From positions 1 to 44,436 of the forward strand of contig CAZCXW010000005.1 of NCBI GenBank assembly GCA_964502785.1: a stretch of DNA of 44,436 nt. Reading direction: 5' to 3'. A program made the position numbers and the translations under genes. The notes beneath the pieces are model-generated. The model searched no databases and had not been told where the DNA came from. It saw only the letters and a list, made by a program, of their open reading frames with translations. This DNA comes from JAGVYE01 sp964502785 (GTDB taxonomy: Archaea; Nanobdellota; Nanobdellia; Woesearchaeales; GW2011-AR9). Numbering within the stretch: the first letter of the stretch is position 1; the number at the start of each line of letters is the position of its first letter. Below, one piece after another: positions 32,458 through 40,887 of the stretch.

Positions 32458-33771
32458 TTATAAACATCCCCACTCCCTCATCTTTCTTTCTATAATCTCC
32501 GCTGTTTTCTGATTTCCTTGAGGACTGAGATGGCCGCCATCGGTATTATCATCAGAATACAATGCGCCCAAATCTGTATATTTCATAAATTCGCTTGTCA
32601 AGTCGATGATCTTAATCTTCTGACTAATCGCTTCCATCCATTTTTGATAATAAACACCTCTCCGTTTCATGAACAGAACATCATCTTTTTGCGGCATCCA
32701 TAACAGAATCGGTTCAAATCCCCGCTTTTCTCCAAAATTCTTAAATTCTTCGACAATCTTTGTCAACAGATCCGCCGCATATTTATTTTTCTTGTATAAT
32801 TTAACTTTTGTTGGCGTTAAAAAGTAAAGCTGCGCCATTGTCAGAAAATTAAACAGTGATGATTTCCTTTCTCCTTTTTCCTCGTTGCTCCCCTTCTTCT
32901 GTAACATCCGCCATGAAAAAATTCCTATTAATGGTATATTCCGCAGCGGATTGCTTATAATTGATAAAAAGTAAGGAAACTCGATCATTTCTTTCTTAAA
33001 TTTATGTTTATAAAAATAATCAGATGTTTGAATTTGCGGCAAATATTGTTGATAGGAGGAAAACTTGTTTTGATTGTTCACAAAATTCTCATGTTCCGCT
33101 AATTTTCCATCTTCGACCGTAAAAAATGGTTTAAAACCAAACGTATTGCCATAATCATGATAATGCTTCCATATCCCTAAGATGCGCACGATTGTTGACG
33201 GAACGACCCCTATCATCACTATTTTCGACTTATTCAGCGAAAATTCCCGTTTCAAGCGCAACAATGCCTGATCAATACCATAATTTCCAACACCAAAATT
33301 TAAAACATTGCTTTCTGTTATTTTTGAAAGATACCATTCCCATGTTTCATCATCATCCACCTGTCGTGAAAAAGCAAAAGAATCCCCATAACAGCTTATT
33401 TTAACCGGTAAATGCTCATGGCCGGGATTCATCCTCGCCCCCTTTTCGTTAATATGATACGCTGTTTTTCCAAACTTTCCTTGTTCTTCTTTCATCGTCT
33501 TTGGCTTGCGTATCCACCCTAACTCTGCATCATATCCCTGCTTGAAGAATTTATCAAGTCCATTTTTATCCAAGATCGGTTTTTCATCATCTGCTGTGAT
33601 AAATAAGGGGGATTCTTTTCGCAGACGTTTAATGAGCAGGAAAGACGCTAATTCTAAAACAACTAAAAATCCAGCATAAAAAAATAAAAATATCAATCCA
33701 TAAAAATAAAAAAGCATACCCCCTATAATCGCCAGAAGCAATCCCAGTATAATTCCTTTATATTTTTCCAT
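32458..33771 (-). CDS. Membrane-anchored SGNH/GDSL hydrolase
   Basis: Two N-terminal membrane segments (residues ~5-45 counted from 33771) are followed by an SGNH hydrolase domain: block I SCYGDSFAFS with nucleophilic Ser, block III-like NFGVGNYGIDQ, and the late DGGHLSPQGN with catalytic Asp and His. Such proteins in glycan clusters add or remove acyl groups. The frame is open to 33834, but ATG 33771 overlaps the preceding glycosyltransferase by only 14 bp and begins just before the first membrane segment, so it is preferred. Confidence 0.8.
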   Translation of the reverse strand: MEKYKGIILGLLLAIIGGMLFYFYGLIFLFFYAGFLVVLELASFLLIKRLRKESPLFITADDEKPILDKNGLDKFFKQGYDAELGWIRKPKTMKEEQGKFGKTAYHINEKGARMNPGHEHLPVKISCYGDSFAFSRQVDDDETWEWYLSKITESNVLNFGVGNYGIDQALLRLKREFSLNKSKIVMIGVVPSTIVRILGIWKHYHDYGNTFGFKPFFTVEDGKLAEHENFVNNQNKFSSYQQYLPQIQTSDYFYKHKFKKEMIEFPYFLSIISNPLRNIPLIGIFSWRMLQKKGSNEEKGERKSSLFNFLTMAQLYFLTPTKVKLYKKNKYAADLLTKIVEEFKNFGEKRGFEPILLWMPQKDDVLFMKRRGVYYQKWMEAISQKIKIIDLTSEFMKYTDLGALYSDDNTDGGHLSPQGNQKTAEIIERKMREWGCL

Positions 33772-34768
33772 ATTTTTGATATAACCATAAATACCCTTGA
33801 AACATCTTTTGTAATGAATTTCTTTCAACAACACGCATCCGCGCTTCTCTTCCTAATTCTCTTCTTTTTGTCTGATCCCCTGCTAATTCATTCACTGCCT
33901 TTGCCACCACATCTGGTGAAAACTTCTTCACCACGAGAGCCGTATCACCTACAATTTCTTTCAGAAAAGGAAAATCAGTTGTCACTATTGCTTTTCCGCA
34001 GGCCATCGTTTCTAACAAAACAAGCGGTGTAGCGACCGTCCCGATTTCCATGCGGTAAGGAAGGACAACAATATCCATCTCATTGTATGTTTTCACCAGA
34101 TCGTCCATAAAACCATGGATCACAACCTCTGGATTTCTCTTTTGAATGTATGAATCAACCTTGTCAAATCTCTGCGTCATAAAAATATGTGTTTCAATGT
34201 TCTTCAAAAAAAGTTTTGACGCCTCCACAAAATCATTGAGCCCTTTAAACACACTCGCATGGCCAAAATATGCCGCTTTAATCTTCTTATCATCATTTTT
34301 CAGCATTGGTTTAAATCTCTCTGTATCAACGCCAAATGGAATAACTATTGTATTGGGAAAAAGCTTTCTCTTCAAATATTCAGAAGGAACAACAATCGTA
34401 TCCAACTTCTTCAGAAATATTCCCCTCCATCGTAACGGCAGAGCGGCGCTATAACTCGGCAGGAATTTTGTCGCTGTTTTTTGTAGATACAATCTCTGAA
34501 TCGCAAAATTGACAGGATGCATTATGGCTGAAGTTGTTGCATTGGAATACAAAGAGTAAATGACCGGTTTTCCCGTTTTTTTCTTTAACTGATATGCCTG
34601 ATGCGATTCAAACACGCCGCTGCTGTGGAAATGGAGAAGATCCGCTTCCATCGGATTTTTCACAAACTGAAATCCTTGTTCCTGTAAGTAAGAAACAATC
34701 CTCTTCGCTAACTGAGTTCGTCCTTCAAAATTTCTAGCGTCAAGATCAATATTACAATAGATTTTCAT
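33758..34768 (-). CDS. Glycosyltransferase family 4 (GT-B fold)
   Basis: Residues from the start MKIYCNIDLD give an N-terminal acceptor domain; the C-terminal donor domain has IPFGVDTERFKP, AAYFGHASVFKGLNDF, VVLPYRMEIGTVATPLVLLETMACGKAIV (the E-x7-E region at its end) and typical C-terminal helices. ATG 34768 is chosen because AGGAAT lies just upstream and it overlaps the preceding CDP-alcohol phosphotransferase gene by 17 bp; the frame itself opens at 34804. Donor and acceptor are unknown. Confidence 0.87.
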   Translation of the reverse strand: MKIYCNIDLDARNFEGRTQLAKRIVSYLQEQGFQFVKNPMEADLLHFHSSGVFESHQAYQLKKKTGKPVIYSLYSNATTSAIMHPVNFAIQRLYLQKTATKFLPSYSAALPLRWRGIFLKKLDTIVVPSEYLKRKLFPNTIVIPFGVDTERFKPMLKNDDKKIKAAYFGHASVFKGLNDFVEASKLFLKNIETHIFMTQRFDKVDSYIQKRNPEVVIHGFMDDLVKTYNEMDIVVLPYRMEIGTVATPLVLLETMACGKAIVTTDFPFLKEIVGDTALVVKKFSPDVVAKAVNELAGDQTKRRELGREARMRVVERNSLQKMFQGYLWLYQKYGKI

Positions 34769-35429
34769 TCTTTTGATTCCTAATACTAAAAAACTGCGTT
34801 GCAAGCAGAATCAGCCAGTATAGATTTCCAAAAATTGCCCAGAACCACAATATCCACCATGGTTTGTTCAATAACGCCGCAATAAATAAGAAAAGGTAAA
34901 AGAAACTGCTTCCGTAGGCATAGCGTACCCACTCGAATTTGCTCGGCATTTCCATCTTTTCCTTACTTTTATACACCTCTAATTTGTAAAAATACACTAA
35001 TGCATACTGCAGCGGATAACTTACAATTGCGGCCATTCCCAAGATAAGAGCAACATAATTATCTAAACCAAATGCCAAACCAAAAATCAGCACAGGAAAC
35101 AAAATAAAACCTAATATCCCATCTAACCAGTGCCCTACGGGAGATTTAAGATTTTTTACTCTTGCAATGATCCCGTCGCACATATCTAAAACATTGTAAC
35201 CCAAAGCCAAACTTGCGCCTATTATCAGATTTTTAGAGCCGCCTAAAGCTAAAAAATAAGCTCCGGTCAAACCAAGAATAAATGAAAGAACACTTACCTG
35301 ATTCGGTGTTATACCCGTAAATCTAATTAAGAACCAAGCGATTGGCCTTGCTATAAAATCAGAAAGAACCATGCTCCATTCTTTATGCTTCTTGCTTGCC
35401 TCAGAGACTTGCTGCCATAGGTTCTCCAT
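34752..35429 (-). CDS. Second CDP-alcohol phosphotransferase family protein (variant active site)
   Basis: Membrane enzyme of ~225 aa with about six hydrophobic segments. The signature reads LDMCDGIIAR, eight residues, then GHWLDGILG: the first three aspartates are conserved and the fourth is Gly. It begins ITPNQVSVLSF, the usual opening of the family. A TATA box at 35451-35458 is centred 26 bp before ATG 35429; a GTG at 35441 would be too close to it. It lies between two glycosyltransferases, which suggests attaching a phospho-alcohol to a glycan or lipid. Confidence 0.83.
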   Translation of the reverse strand: MENLWQQVSEASKKHKEWSMVLSDFIARPIAWFLIRFTGITPNQVSVLSFILGLTGAYFLALGGSKNLIIGASLALGYNVLDMCDGIIARVKNLKSPVGHWLDGILGFILFPVLIFGLAFGLDNYVALILGMAAIVSYPLQYALVYFYKLEVYKSKEKMEMPSKFEWVRYAYGSSFFYLFLFIAALLNKPWWILWFWAIFGNLYWLILLATQFFSIRNQKNENLL

Positions 35430-35450
35430 GAGCGAAACCACGGGAAACTC

Positions 35451-35458
35451 TTTATATA
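35451..35458 (-). promoter_or_regulatory. TATA box of the second CDP-alcohol phosphotransferase operon
   Basis: Minus-strand TATATAAA, centred 26 bp before ATG 35429; drives a three-gene unit ending at 32458. Confidence 0.65.
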
Positions 35459-35483
35459 GTTTATGTATTTGAAAGTTGTTAAG

Positions 35484-36608
35484 TTAATTTAGTGTTTTTT
35501 TTAAGTCCCCATACAACTTCAAAAATTCTTCACTTATCTTCTCCACAGAAAACTCCTGCGCTTTAAGATACCCATTTTCCACTATCTTCTCACGTAATTT
35601 CTCATCTCTAAACAATCTCTTCACTTCTTCAGCAACAGAATGGGCATCTCCAGGGATCGCCATCAAAACATCCTCATCTTTCTTTACTATTTCCATAAGT
35701 TCTGGCAATGCTGTTGTGACAACTGGTGTTTTTGCGGCCATGCATTCTAATACGGAAGAAGGTGTGCCCTCTGTTCCAACTAAAGTTGGATATGCTAACA
35801 CCACACAATCAGCCATACTTACATACTCTTCGATTGTAAGATCTTCAAGAGTTATAGTTACGACATCTTGACAACCTAATTCTTCAGCCATTTTAAGATA
35901 AATTTCTTTTTTCTCTACTGCATTTGAACGGATGGCAAAAAAGAAAATAAGCTCTGGAAATTCTTTTCTAATCTCTGGAATAGCTTGGATCAAGCAATCT
36001 ACGCCTTTTTCCTTGCGAATTGCCCCATAATAAAGTACTACTTTCTTATTTTCAAAACAAAATTTTTTCTTTAATTCTTCTTTATTCCGCGGTTGAAATT
36101 TTGTAGTATTAATACCTGAAGGAATTACTTTAGTCTTCTTTTCTTTTAATCCTTTTAACACAAAATATTTTTTCATCACCTCAGATGGAAAAGTAACCAT
36201 ATCCATGCCATTCAAAAGATAGGACAACTGTTCTCCATTCCAAAATTTTTTGGAACGAGACTTAATGGTATAAATAATCTTAGTCTTCTTACTGGCCATT
36301 CTCGCAAAAAAAGTATTAAAAGCCATTATCGGACTAGAGCCAAAACCATGAATAATCTCAAATGTTATATTCTCGCGTTGCTGAACTTCTTTGATTGTTT
36401 TATATCCTTTCCAAAATTTCCCAGAGAAAAGGCGATATATTCTTATGTTATCAATCTGTTCCAAAACAGGCAACGAGGGGTGCTTTTCAGCAATAATAAC
36501 CACATGGTGACTTTTTCTCTGATAATCCTTTGCTAAATCCGTTAACGTAATCCACGTGGCTTCTTTTTTGCTGATAAGAAAGCCAGAAGCGAGGAGGGCA
36601 ATATTCAT
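35484..36608 (-). CDS. Glycosyltransferase family 4 (GT-B fold)
   Basis: 374 aa. The N-terminal domain starts NIALLASGFLISKKEA; the donor domain shows VIPSGINTTKFQP, VLYYGAIRKEKGVDCL, ADCVVLAYPTLVGTEGTPSSVLECMAAKTPVV with the conserved acidic residues, and IPGDAHSVAEEVKRLF. It has its own TATA element (36632-36640, centred 28 bp before the ATG). Likely role: a sugar-adding step of the surface glycan; the sugars cannot be read from sequence. Confidence 0.88.
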   Translation of the reverse strand: MNIALLASGFLISKKEATWITLTDLAKDYQRKSHHVVIIAEKHPSLPVLEQIDNIRIYRLFSGKFWKGYKTIKEVQQRENITFEIIHGFGSSPIMAFNTFFARMASKKTKIIYTIKSRSKKFWNGEQLSYLLNGMDMVTFPSEVMKKYFVLKGLKEKKTKVIPSGINTTKFQPRNKEELKKKFCFENKKVVLYYGAIRKEKGVDCLIQAIPEIRKEFPELIFFFAIRSNAVEKKEIYLKMAEELGCQDVVTITLEDLTIEEYVSMADCVVLAYPTLVGTEGTPSSVLECMAAKTPVVTTALPELMEIVKKDEDVLMAIPGDAHSVAEEVKRLFRDEKLREKIVENGYLKAQEFSVEKISEEFLKLYGDLKKTLN

Positions 36609-36631
36609 GACACCTTCTTTTAAGGAAGTAG

Positions 36632-36640
36632 CTATTTAAA
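36632..36640 (-). promoter_or_regulatory. TATA box of the 35484-36608 glycosyltransferase
   Basis: Minus-strand TTTAAATAG, centred 28 bp before the ATG at 36608. Confidence 0.5.
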
Positions 36641-36642
36641 GG

Positions 36643-38016
36643 TTATTGAAGTATGTTTTCATACTTTATCGTTAAGTTTAACGTCTCCATTTTATTCTTA
36701 TAATATGCCGCCGCTAAAACCCGTAATAGGGGATGCATAATGTAGTATGTTTCTCCCGCTTCAGAGTTCTGTCTAAGCCCCTTTATTTCTCCTCCATTCG
36801 CTAATTTTTCCGCAACTTCTGCTAAAAGAAGGGCCCGGATATAATTATCATATCCACGATCGATATCTGCTCCCGCCGCCGGCGGCAAGAATTCTCTTTG
36901 CAAAATAATCTCTCCTGTATCTATTCCTACGTCCATGAAAAATGCTGTCGCCCCGCATTTCCCCTCTGCCAATAAACTATAGAGAAAACAAGTGCTTCCC
37001 CGATAGGCAGGAACAATTCCAGGATGCACATGAATAAGCTTCTTGCCAGTTGATAAAATTCCTTCCTGTAAAATACCAGAGCCGCTAAAAATGTAATAAT
37101 CTTCCTTCTGTTTTCGCAACCTTTCTGCCACCTGCGGCTCATTGAAATCGTTTGCAGTAACAACTTCAAATGAGATGTCATTTTTCCGGCATGTTTCCTG
37201 CACTTTTTCTATATCATTAAAGAAATGATTTCCATCCATTGGTTTTTCCAAAGCATCGCTTCCCTTCTGTCTTGGTTCTACAAGAATAACTTTAGCTGGT
37301 TTCCAGCCGCTGTCCAATAAGACTTGAAGGTAAGCTCTGCTTCTTAGTTTATCTTGCACGATCATTCCCGCATTTTGCATCGTTCTGGCTTCAGAAACTT
37401 TCCAGTATTTTTTTTGCAAACGCTCTCCTAACGGATTTTTCTTCAATTTTCCCCATAATTTTTCTATTCCTTCCTTTTCCAGTTGGAGCGAATAGTGGGC
37501 AATTTTTGTTTCTTTCTTACTAAGAACACTTTTATACGCAATAATATGATCATTAACCTTCAGCAATGTGCTTAAAGATTGCAGGTTATTTGTTTGCAAG
37601 TAATGTAATCCTAAACAGACTCCTAAAAATACAAATTCTGTAACCTCTGCTTCCTTCCCTATATTTCTTAGCGCTTCTCCTTGATGTATTTTTTTTAATT
37701 TTTGAATTTCAAATTTTCTTCTGTATCCTTTCAAAAGGTCTTCTATCTCTTTTGTTTTTTCTCCTGATAATAACATTTGAGATATTATCTCTAAAGCGCT
37801 TTTTGTAATTATCTCTTTTTGTTGGGGTAAAGAATTTCTTAATCGTTCTATTTCCTCATGATTTTTTATCACGTCCCCTTTTTGTAATTCTCTTTCGTAA
37901 CCTACAAAGTCCCTACTTTTCCGATATCCCGCAAGAAATTCCTGAACATCATACTCCGCGAAGTGATATGGTTTTCCTGATTTTAATTGTTCTTGGGTGG
38001 AGTAGGGGTAAATCAT
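36643..38016 (-). CDS. Formyltransferase-like protein with a long N-terminal domain
   Basis: 457 aa. Residues ~1-220 are a helical region I cannot assign. Residues ~235-400 have the formyltransferase N-terminal fold: YYIFSGSGILQEGIL, then HVHPGIVPAYRGSTCFLYSLL and FFMDVGIDTGEII. The His and Asp of the usual Asn-His-Asp triad are present, while the Asn position (x-x-HPG) appears to be His. Related domains formylate amino sugars or Met-tRNA; an amino-sugar substrate would fit the glycan context. TATA-like element at 38038-38050. Confidence 0.75.
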   Translation of the reverse strand: MIYPYSTQEQLKSGKPYHFAEYDVQEFLAGYRKSRDFVGYERELQKGDVIKNHEEIERLRNSLPQQKEIITKSALEIISQMLLSGEKTKEIEDLLKGYRRKFEIQKLKKIHQGEALRNIGKEAEVTEFVFLGVCLGLHYLQTNNLQSLSTLLKVNDHIIAYKSVLSKKETKIAHYSLQLEKEGIEKLWGKLKKNPLGERLQKKYWKVSEARTMQNAGMIVQDKLRSRAYLQVLLDSGWKPAKVILVEPRQKGSDALEKPMDGNHFFNDIEKVQETCRKNDISFEVVTANDFNEPQVAERLRKQKEDYYIFSGSGILQEGILSTGKKLIHVHPGIVPAYRGSTCFLYSLLAEGKCGATAFFMDVGIDTGEIILQREFLPPAAGADIDRGYDNYIRALLLAEVAEKLANGGEIKGLRQNSEAGETYYIMHPLLRVLAAAYYKNKMETLNLTIKYENILQ

Positions 38017-38037
38017 TCCTCTTCTGCTCTTCAGAAT

Positions 38038-38050
38038 CTATTTAAATTTT
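38038..38050 (-). promoter_or_regulatory. TATA box of the formyltransferase-like gene
   Basis: Minus-strand AAAATTTAAATAG, with its core about 27 bp before the ATG at 38016. Confidence 0.5.
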
Positions 38051-38106
38051 GTGACAATAACTTTGAGACAGAAAGATTTTAATTGTAATTGGCATAATCA
38101 TCAAAA

Positions 38107-38850
38107 ATGAAAACAAAAGAACTAATCGGCATCTTTGGTTCCCTTGCTGCATTCGTTACATGCATTGCATCAGGACCACTTGTTAAATTAAGAAATGCGA
38201 GAGAACTTAACCAATATCTTGATAAAAATCTATCTGTAGTGATGCTTTCCCAGGAACAAGTATTAGGTATTAATTATAGAAATAATGTGCCTGAAGTGGA
38301 GGTCAATACTCATTTAGGCTTCCAGTATAATGGACTTTACAATCCTTCTTCAAGTAAAATTAGCTTATCTGTTTGGAATCACAATTCAGCAGAAAGCTTG
38401 AATGATAAATTAGTGCCATTCTTTGTATTTGGACAAGCTCCTCCCGTCAGAAGAACGTTAGACCACGAATTAGGTCATTTTTATACTCATATGGTTGCTG
38501 AAGAAAATGGGCTTCCTTATTTTCTGCTTCCTTATTTTCCTCCTGGTGTTAATGATTCTAAAGAACTCCTTGCTGCAAAAAAGCTTATTAGGGAAGGCCT
38601 TGCTGAATATTTTAGTCGAAAAATAAATGGAGGAACAGACGATTTTGCTGATCATGAATGGTCATCGCCTCTTTCCGATTGGGGAAACCGGCAGTTTTAT
38701 GATGGCGGCTACCATTTAGTAGCTCCAGTTTTAGATCTAAGCGTACGAAAAGGCATCGAGTTTTTTATCAGTAACCCTCCTTCTGGTTCATTACACAATT
38801 TGTTGTCATACCAAAAAAGAGCTTTAGAAACAGTCTCCAACGAATTGTAA
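38107..38850 (+). CDS. Secreted or anchored zinc metallopeptidase-like protein
   Basis: 247 aa. An N-terminal hydrophobic segment (residues ~6-23) acts as signal or anchor. The gluzincin motif DHELGHFYTH (HExxH) lies near residue 120, and EGLAEYF about 45 residues later provides the third ligand Glu. No other family signature is recognised. It is not in an obvious operon; a weak TATA-like ATTTTAATT lies about 27 bp before the ATG. Possible roles are processing or turnover of surface proteins. Confidence 0.7.
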   Translation: MKTKELIGIFGSLAAFVTCIASGPLVKLRNARELNQYLDKNLSVVMLSQEQVLGINYRNNVPEVEVNTHLGFQYNGLYNPSSSKISLSVWNHNSAESLNDKLVPFFVFGQAPPVRRTLDHELGHFYTHMVAEENGLPYFLLPYFPPGVNDSKELLAAKKLIREGLAEYFSRKINGGTDDFADHEWSSPLSDWGNRQFYDGGYHLVAPVLDLSVRKGIEFFISNPPSGSLHNLLSYQKRALETVSNEL

Positions 38851-38867
38851 ACCAAACACTCGATATA

Positions 38868-38875
38868 TTTATATA
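38868..38875 (+). promoter_or_regulatory. TATA box of the 38898 gene, resembling the hairpin-array spacer
   Basis: TTTATATA within ATATATACTAA, centred 26-27 bp before the ATG at 38898. The 11-mer ATATATACTAA followed by AGAATTCG also occurs, in the same order, in unit 1 of the 11.6-kb hairpin array. Confidence 0.7.
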
Positions 38876-38897
38876 TACTAAGCACAGAATTCGTTCC

Positions 38898-39095
38898 ATG
38901 AAAAGTATGAAATATTTGTTTGCTGGGATCACATTTGTTTTCATCAATGCCGCCTTCGCTACAGCCTATTTAGATCCAAATTCTGGCAGCCTGCTTTTGC
39001 AAATCTTAATCGGAATTGTCACGACCATCGTTCTTTTTGCCAAAGGGTTGCGGTACCGAATTAAATCTTTTTTTCAGAAAGTCTTTAAGAAATAG
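38898..39095 (+). CDS. Small membrane protein, 65 aa
   Basis: N-terminal signal-like segment, then AYLDPNSGSLLLQILIG, a second membrane segment and a basic tail (GLRYRIKSFFQKVFKK). AYLDPGSGS-type small proteins are common next to sulfatase-fold membrane enzymes of polysaccharide loci, which is exactly the next gene here (20 bp on). Function unknown. Leaderless promoter with TATA at 38868-38875. Confidence 0.75.
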   Translation: MKSMKYLFAGITFVFINAAFATAYLDPNSGSLLLQILIGIVTTIVLFAKGLRYRIKSFFQKVFKK

Positions 39096-39115
39096 GCTTA
39101 TTTTTCAGGTTCAAC

Positions 39116-40868
39116 ATGAAATATCTTAAAGTGTATCATCCTTACCTCTTTACTGCATTTATGATTCTTTTCTTGTATTATATTAATATTAAAGAATTAT
39201 CTTTTTCTGAAATTCTGTTTCCTCTTGTTATTTCCCTCTTAGCTGTATTTGTCATCGCTTTTATTTTATCTAAATTATGTAAAGAGAAAACCCCGCAGGT
39301 TTTACTCCTCCTCTCTCTTTTTGTGGTTATTTTCTTTAGTTACGGGCGTCTTGTCGATACTTTAGAAAATCCGCCTCATATCGCGCCTATTGTTTGGCAG
39401 ATGGCTCTTGTTTTCCTCCCTTTAATTTTAGCCGTTATCTTTTATATCACATTACGTAAAAAAATATTGCCGATCTGGCGGAAGAAAATCTATCTAATCG
39501 CTGTCTTTTTTCTAAGTTTTGCTCTTATTGGTCTTTTTTTCAGCTCAAAACTTTTTCCATTATTTCGTTACGTCCACCCCCTGCGTTTCATCCAATTCCT
39601 GAATAGCCATCCGCTCTTCCTTCTTTTTACTATCCTGGCAATTTTCATTGCTTTATCCTATATCCTCACAAAAAAAGTAAATAATCATCAACAAATGCAG
39701 GAATGGGCCCACAANNNNNNNNNNATCGCTGATTCTTCTCCTGATCATCCTCATCCAAATTTCATTTTACAATATCACAACGACCAAAGCATCTCCTCTA
39801 AACAGTCCATTCGATGTCTCTTTTCAACAAAATGCAGTCAATAAAGAATCTCTGCCAGACATTTATTACATCATTTTGGATGGCTACGCCGGAGAACAAT
39901 CATTAAAAGAATATGCCGACTTTGATAACCGTCCTTTTCTCAATGCTTTGAAAAGACGCGGTTTTTATATTGGCAATGAAAGTGTTTCTAACTACATGGT
40001 GACATTCCTCTCTTTATCATCTTCTTTGAATATGGAATATGTCGATATTTATCCGCAGCTTCTTGGCGCAGACTCGAAAGACCGCACGCTTCCTTTCGCG
40101 CTCATGGATCGCAGCCTTGTCTCCCAGTCTCTGCAATCCGTAGGCTATCGTTTTATCTAATTTTCTTCCGGCGTTGGCGCTACCGATAAGAATCCTTATG
40201 CGGATGAATTTTATGACCCATTCAAATTAAACGAATTCAGTTTCCTTTTCATCCGTTCCACTCCTTTGCGCTTGCTGACACCTAACGATATTCCTCTCAT
40301 TATTTTACATAATTTTCAAATGCTCCAGACAATAGCTGCCAGAGAAGATGAGCAGCCAAAATTTGTGCTGGCTCATATTTTCAGTCCTCATCCTCCTTAT
40401 ATCTTTGACCAGGATGGAAACATTATTTCGCAGGCAGGATACGATCTTACGGGTGAGCAATGGCCGGACTTGAATGGCTACACGGAACAATTGCAATTCA
40501 TCAATAAAAAAACATTGCAATCAGTAGATGCCATCCTGAAAAAATCAAAGCGTCCAACAATCATCATTATCCAAGGCGATCACGGTTTCATAACCGATGC
40601 TCAATGGACGAAATATCCTACGAAAGAAAATGTCGCCGAACGGGCTAACATTCTTAATGCGTATTATTTCTACGATGGAAATTACTCTCAATTATACCCC
40701 TCCATCTCCCCCGTAAACTCTTTTAGAGTTATCTTTAACCAGTATCTTAATCAATCTTTGCCATTGCTTGCCGATAATGTCTATTTCTCAGACGATCGCG
40801 AAACCCCTTATAAATTTGTGAAGATGTTTGAAAATAAGAAGTACGTCGGGCCTTTTCCAGAAAAATGA
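39116..40868 (+). pseudogene. Sulfatase-fold membrane protein gene, broken by a gap and an in-frame TAA
   Basis: Six hydrophobic segments in 39116-39714, a 10-N gap, a seventh segment, then an extracytoplasmic alkaline-phosphatase-superfamily domain: DIYYIILDGYA, RRGFYIGNES, SNYMVTFLSLSSSLNMEYVD, HIFSPHPPYIF and IQGDHGF with metal ligands. After the gap one frame runs to 40868 except for TAA at 40158-40160, in the stretch GYRFI-stop-FSSGVGATD. Conservation continues unchanged past the stop, so this is either a recent nonsense mutation or a sequencing error. Intact relatives are sulfatase or phospho-alcohol-transferase type enzymes. The preceding 65-aa gene is the usual partner. Confidence 0.75.
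39715..39724. other. Scaffold gap of 10 N inside the sulfatase-fold gene
   Basis: Ten N characters; the reading frame differs on the two sides, so the real gap is of another length. Confidence 0.95.
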
Positions 40869-40887
40869 TTTTTTCGCCAGTTCCATT

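Noticed and set aside
32440..32460. Repeat of ATTGACCAGT near 32443, also found near 169.
   Set aside because: Only about ten to twelve bases are shared, with no flanking similarity or inverted structure.
40158..40160. Programmed stop-codon read-through or an altered genetic code.
   Set aside because: TAA ends many other genes in the window normally and there is no sign of a recoding element; mutation or sequence error is simpler.
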